Assembly (NCBI GenBank): GCA_029821875.1
Contig: JALGXW010000025.1
Span: 1-50,428 of the forward strand
Direction of reading: 5' to 3'
Origin: Candidatus Hebobacterum abditum
Lineage (GTDB): Bacteria; Armatimonadota; Hebobacteria; Hebobacterales; Hebobacteraceae
Length of the DNA stretch: 50,428 bases
Made by a program: the position numbers and the translations under genes. The notes under the pieces are model-generated. The model saw nothing but the letters and a program-made list of their open reading frames with translations, was not told where the DNA came from and searched no databases. Of this stretch, positions 48,365 through 50,428 are shown in pieces (position 1 is the stretch's first letter; each line of letters opens with the position of its first letter).

Positions 48365-49846
48365 ATGAGCAAGCTGACCCGAAGGGACTTCATCAAGACG
48401 GCGCTGGCGGCCTCCGCTGGGCTGACAGCGCTGCGAGGAGAGGTGAGCGTGGCGGAAGCGAACCGCGCAGCGAAGCATCCTAACCTGGTGTTCGTGTTCC
48501 CCGACGAGATGCGCCGCCAGGCCATGGGATGCATGGACGCCGACCCGGTCATCACACCCACCCTCGACCGCCTGGCGAACGACGGCATGGTCCTGACCCA
48601 GGCGGTGAGCAACTTCCCCGTATGCAGCCCTTACCGCGGCATGCTGTTCACCGGCAAGTACCCGTTCTCCAATGGCGTCATCCACAACTGCCTCTCCGCG
48701 CCGTTTTCGAAGACGAGCTACCTGCGGCAAGATGATCGATGCCTGTCCGACGTGCTGAGCGACGCCGGCTACAACTGCGGCTACATCGGCAAGTGGCACC
48801 TCGAGCGGCCGCACGAGCCCTATGTCGAGCCGCCAAGGCCAGGCGATGGCTACGTGTGGGATGAGTTCACTCCGCCCGAGCGCCGTCATGGGTTCGACTT
48901 CTGGTATGCCTACAATTGCTACGACGGGCACATGACGCCGCACTACTGGACCACCGATGCCAGCCGCGACGAGAAGACCGAGATCCGCGAGTGGTCCGTC
49001 AAGCACGAGGCCGACATCGCCATCGACTACATCGAAAACCGCGACGGCAAGCATAGAGATTCGAGCAAGCCGTTCGCGCTCTTCCTCGCCCACAACCCAC
49101 CCCACATGCCCTTCGACCTCGTCCCAGACGAATACGTCGCCAGGTACGGCGACAAGACCTATGCCGACCTCCTAACCCGTCCCAACGTAGACCTCTCCAT
49201 AGAGGACGGCCCCACCGCACAGGCCAAGCGGTGGGTCAAACACTACTTCGCCGCCGTCACCGGCATAGACGAGAACCTAGGCAGAATCCTCGAGTGCCTG
49301 AAGGAACAGGGCCTCGAGGACAACACCATCGTCGTCTTCACCTCCGACCACGGCGAGATGATGGGCAGCCACAACCTCATGCACAAGAACCAGATCTATG
49401 AGGAGTCCTTCGGCGTGCCGTTCCTCATCCGCTATCCGCGGAGGATCGCGGCCCGATCGCGAGACGACATTCTCCTCAGCACGCCCGACGTCATGCCGAC
49501 ACTGCTCGGCCTCATGGCCCTGGCCGCGCAGATTCCGCAGCAGGTCGAAGGCGCGGACCATTCCGATGTGCTCCTCGGCAAGTCCACCCAGCGGCCCGAG
49601 CTGGCAGTCTACATGCATCTCCCGCCCACCAACCTGGCGCGAGGGCGACGCGGCCTGCGCACTCCAGGCTACACAATGGAGATCACGAGGAACGACCGGG
49701 GCGAGAGCGTCAAGCTCTTCGACAACGAGAAGGACCCCTACCAGATGAAGAACATCGCCGACGACAGCCCGGCCGTGGTCGAAGACCTCACCAAGAACCT
49801 AAACGAGGAGCTCGCCCGCATCGGCGACCCGTGGGCCGGCGCCTGA
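48365..49846 (+). CDS. Sulfatase (formylglycine-dependent) with Tat signal peptide
   Basis: 493 aa. The N-terminus MSKLTRRDFIKTALAASAG is a classic Tat signal (RRDFIK plus hydrophobic region), predicting export folded to the periplasm. The sulfatase motifs are LVFVFPDEMRRQ, CSPYRGMLFTG (CxPxR with Tyr for Ser), IGKWHLERP, LAHNPPHMPF and VFTSDHGEMMGSH. The C-terminal LFDNEKDPYQMKNIAD is the usual family tail. GAGGAGGGG precedes ATG 48365. It is paired with the sulfatase upstream, which lacks the hydrophobic part of this signal. Maturation needs a formylglycine-generating enzyme not in the window. Confidence 0.92.
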   Translation: MSKLTRRDFIKTALAASAGLTALRGEVSVAEANRAAKHPNLVFVFPDEMRRQAMGCMDADPVITPTLDRLANDGMVLTQAVSNFPVCSPYRGMLFTGKYPFSNGVIHNCLSAPFSKTSYLRQDDRCLSDVLSDAGYNCGYIGKWHLERPHEPYVEPPRPGDGYVWDEFTPPERRHGFDFWYAYNCYDGHMTPHYWTTDASRDEKTEIREWSVKHEADIAIDYIENRDGKHRDSSKPFALFLAHNPPHMPFDLVPDEYVARYGDKTYADLLTRPNVDLSIEDGPTAQAKRWVKHYFAAVTGIDENLGRILECLKEQGLEDNTIVVFTSDHGEMMGSHNLMHKNQIYEESFGVPFLIRYPRRIAARSRDDILLSTPDVMPTLLGLMALAAQIPQQVEGADHSDVLLGKSTQRPELAVYMHLPPTNLARGRRGLRTPGYTMEITRNDRGESVKLFDNEKDPYQMKNIADDSPAVVEDLTKNLNEELARIGDPWAGA

Positions 49847-49855
49847 GGCGCGGCC

Positions 49856-50428
49856 TCACCCGCCGCGGGCGGCCGTGCCGTACCGGTTCTCGTGCAGGAT
49901 GTCGGCGAGGCGGCGCTTGGGGATGTGGAGCGTATCGCCCTCGTCGAGGTAGTACTCGACCGATTCGCTCGTGTCCTCCGCCACCGGCTGCTCGGCCGGG
50001 TAGCCCAGCGAGACGACCGAGTCGATGTCGAGTTGATCGGGAATGCCGAGGATGCCGCGCACCTCGTCGCGATTCACCGACCCGATCCAGCACCCGCCGA
50101 TCCCCTTCTCCCACGCCGCCAACAGGAGATTCTCGATGGCCGCGGCCGCGTCGTGCTCGCCGCCCGAGCTGCGGACCTCGCGGTTGATGAGCACGATGAC
50201 GTAGGCCACCGGGCGCTTGCCCGCCGGCGGGTCGCGGCGGGGAGCAACATTGCCGGCCCAGGCAAGTGTGGGGAAGATCTGTGACACGACTTCTTCGTCG
50301 TGCACGACGACATACTCCAGCGGCTGCAGGTTCCCGCCCGAGGGCGCGAGCCGCGCCGCGTCGACTAGCTCTCGCAGATCGTTCACCGGTATTGCCCGCT
50401 GCTGGTAGAACCTGATCGTGCGTCGAGC
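49856..50428 (-). CDS. Nitroreductase-family protein (cut by window edge)
   Basis: FMN-dependent oxidoreductase family, at least 190 residues visible. The frame runs to the window edge, reading ARRTIRFYQQRAIPVNDLREL, so the N-terminus lies beyond 50428 and the internal GTG near 50386 is not the start. FMN contacts: the RRTIR motif, APSGGNLQPLEYVVV, and GIGGCWIGSVNRDEV (the second FMN loop). EYYLDEGDTLHIPKRRL forms the tail. Likely reduces nitro compounds, quinones or flavins. It converges on the sulfatase operon. Confidence 0.9.
   Translation of the reverse strand, partial: ARRTIRFYQQRAIPVNDLRELVDAARLAPSGGNLQPLEYVVVHDEEVVSQIFPTLAWAGNVAPRRDPPAGKRPVAYVIVLINREVRSSGGEHDAAAAIENLLLAAWEKGIGGCWIGSVNRDEVRGILGIPDQLDIDSVVSLGYPAEQPVAEDTSESVEYYLDEGDTLHIPKRRLADILHENRYGTAARGG

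Noticed and set aside
1-50428. tRNA, rRNA, CRISPR array, prophage or insertion sequence
   Set aside because: No cloverleaf, ribosomal RNA text, regular spaced repeats, integrase or transposase could be recognised on either strand.

Overview
The window is GC-rich chromosomal DNA from a bacterium that appears to be a diderm. It carries CMP-KDO synthetase (kdsB), KDO-8-P synthase (kdsA) and KDO-8-P phosphatase (kdsC), so a KDO-containing outer membrane is likely. It also carries three large secreted proteins ending in S-layer homology (SLH) domains, a DUF5916/CBM9-type secreted protein, a GH20-like hydrolase, two sulfatases and a BlaR1-type protease fused to prepilin-type H-X9-DG modules. Ribosomal protein S12 has an N-terminal insertion at the place where Bacillus-type S12 also has one. 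SLH proteins plus KDO plus H-X9-DG modules suggest an Armatimonadota-like or other SLH-bearing diderm lineage. This placement is inference; no 16S gene is present. I see no tRNA, rRNA, CRISPR array, integrase or transposase.

Layout. 1-3568 (minus): the str operon rpsL-rpsG-fusA-tuf (tuf cut by the window edge), with a good promoter, a 5' leader hairpin and unusually long spacers. 3651-5019 (plus): kdsB from its own promoter, then a small RRM RNA-binding protein. 5075-9706 (minus): a four-gene sugar-type operon (DegT/StrS aminotransferase, SDR epimerase, Gfo/Idh/MocA dehydrogenase, neutral-ceramidase-like hydrolase). 9879-14567 (plus): PadR repressor with a membrane partner, then a HEAT-repeat protein overlapping an HD-GYP protein; the last two share an N-terminal module. 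14642-22257: a DUF4037 nucleotidyltransferase-like gene with a palindrome inside its promoter, the DUF5916 protein, small membrane proteins, a serine beta-lactamase-fold hydrolase, and an overlapping triad of membrane protein, ECF sigma factor and zinc-finger anti-sigma factor. 22372-28000: HUMPS-family lyase, SPFH protein, HNH protein, ferritin-like protein, UroD-family protein and a glycogen-synthase-like enzyme.

28000-35700: GH20-like hydrolase, kdsA-kdsC, a GT-C type membrane glycosyltransferase, purN, a Dps-like ferritin, a cytochrome b5-like protein and a radical SAM/SPASM protein. 35721-39915 (minus): BlaI repressor, BlaR1-like M56 protease with three prepilin-like modules, and a neighbour sharing another module with it. 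40061-46885 (plus): three successive propeller-SLH proteins; the second and third are each preceded by the same sigma-E-like promoter pattern GAACTT-N16-GTCTAA. 46944-49846: two sulfatases, one with a truncated Tat signal. 49856-end (minus): a nitroreductase cut by the window edge.

The strongest leads for something new are the BlaI/BlaR1-like system with a prepilin-derived extracytoplasmic part, and the SLH propeller family (7 and 14 near-identical Cys-Trp blades) with a conserved ECF-type promoter. Smaller regulatory surprises are a palindrome filling the spacer of the 15.7-kb promoter, a start-codon hairpin on the RRM gene, and a 25-nt alternating pyrimidine-purine run inside the str operon.
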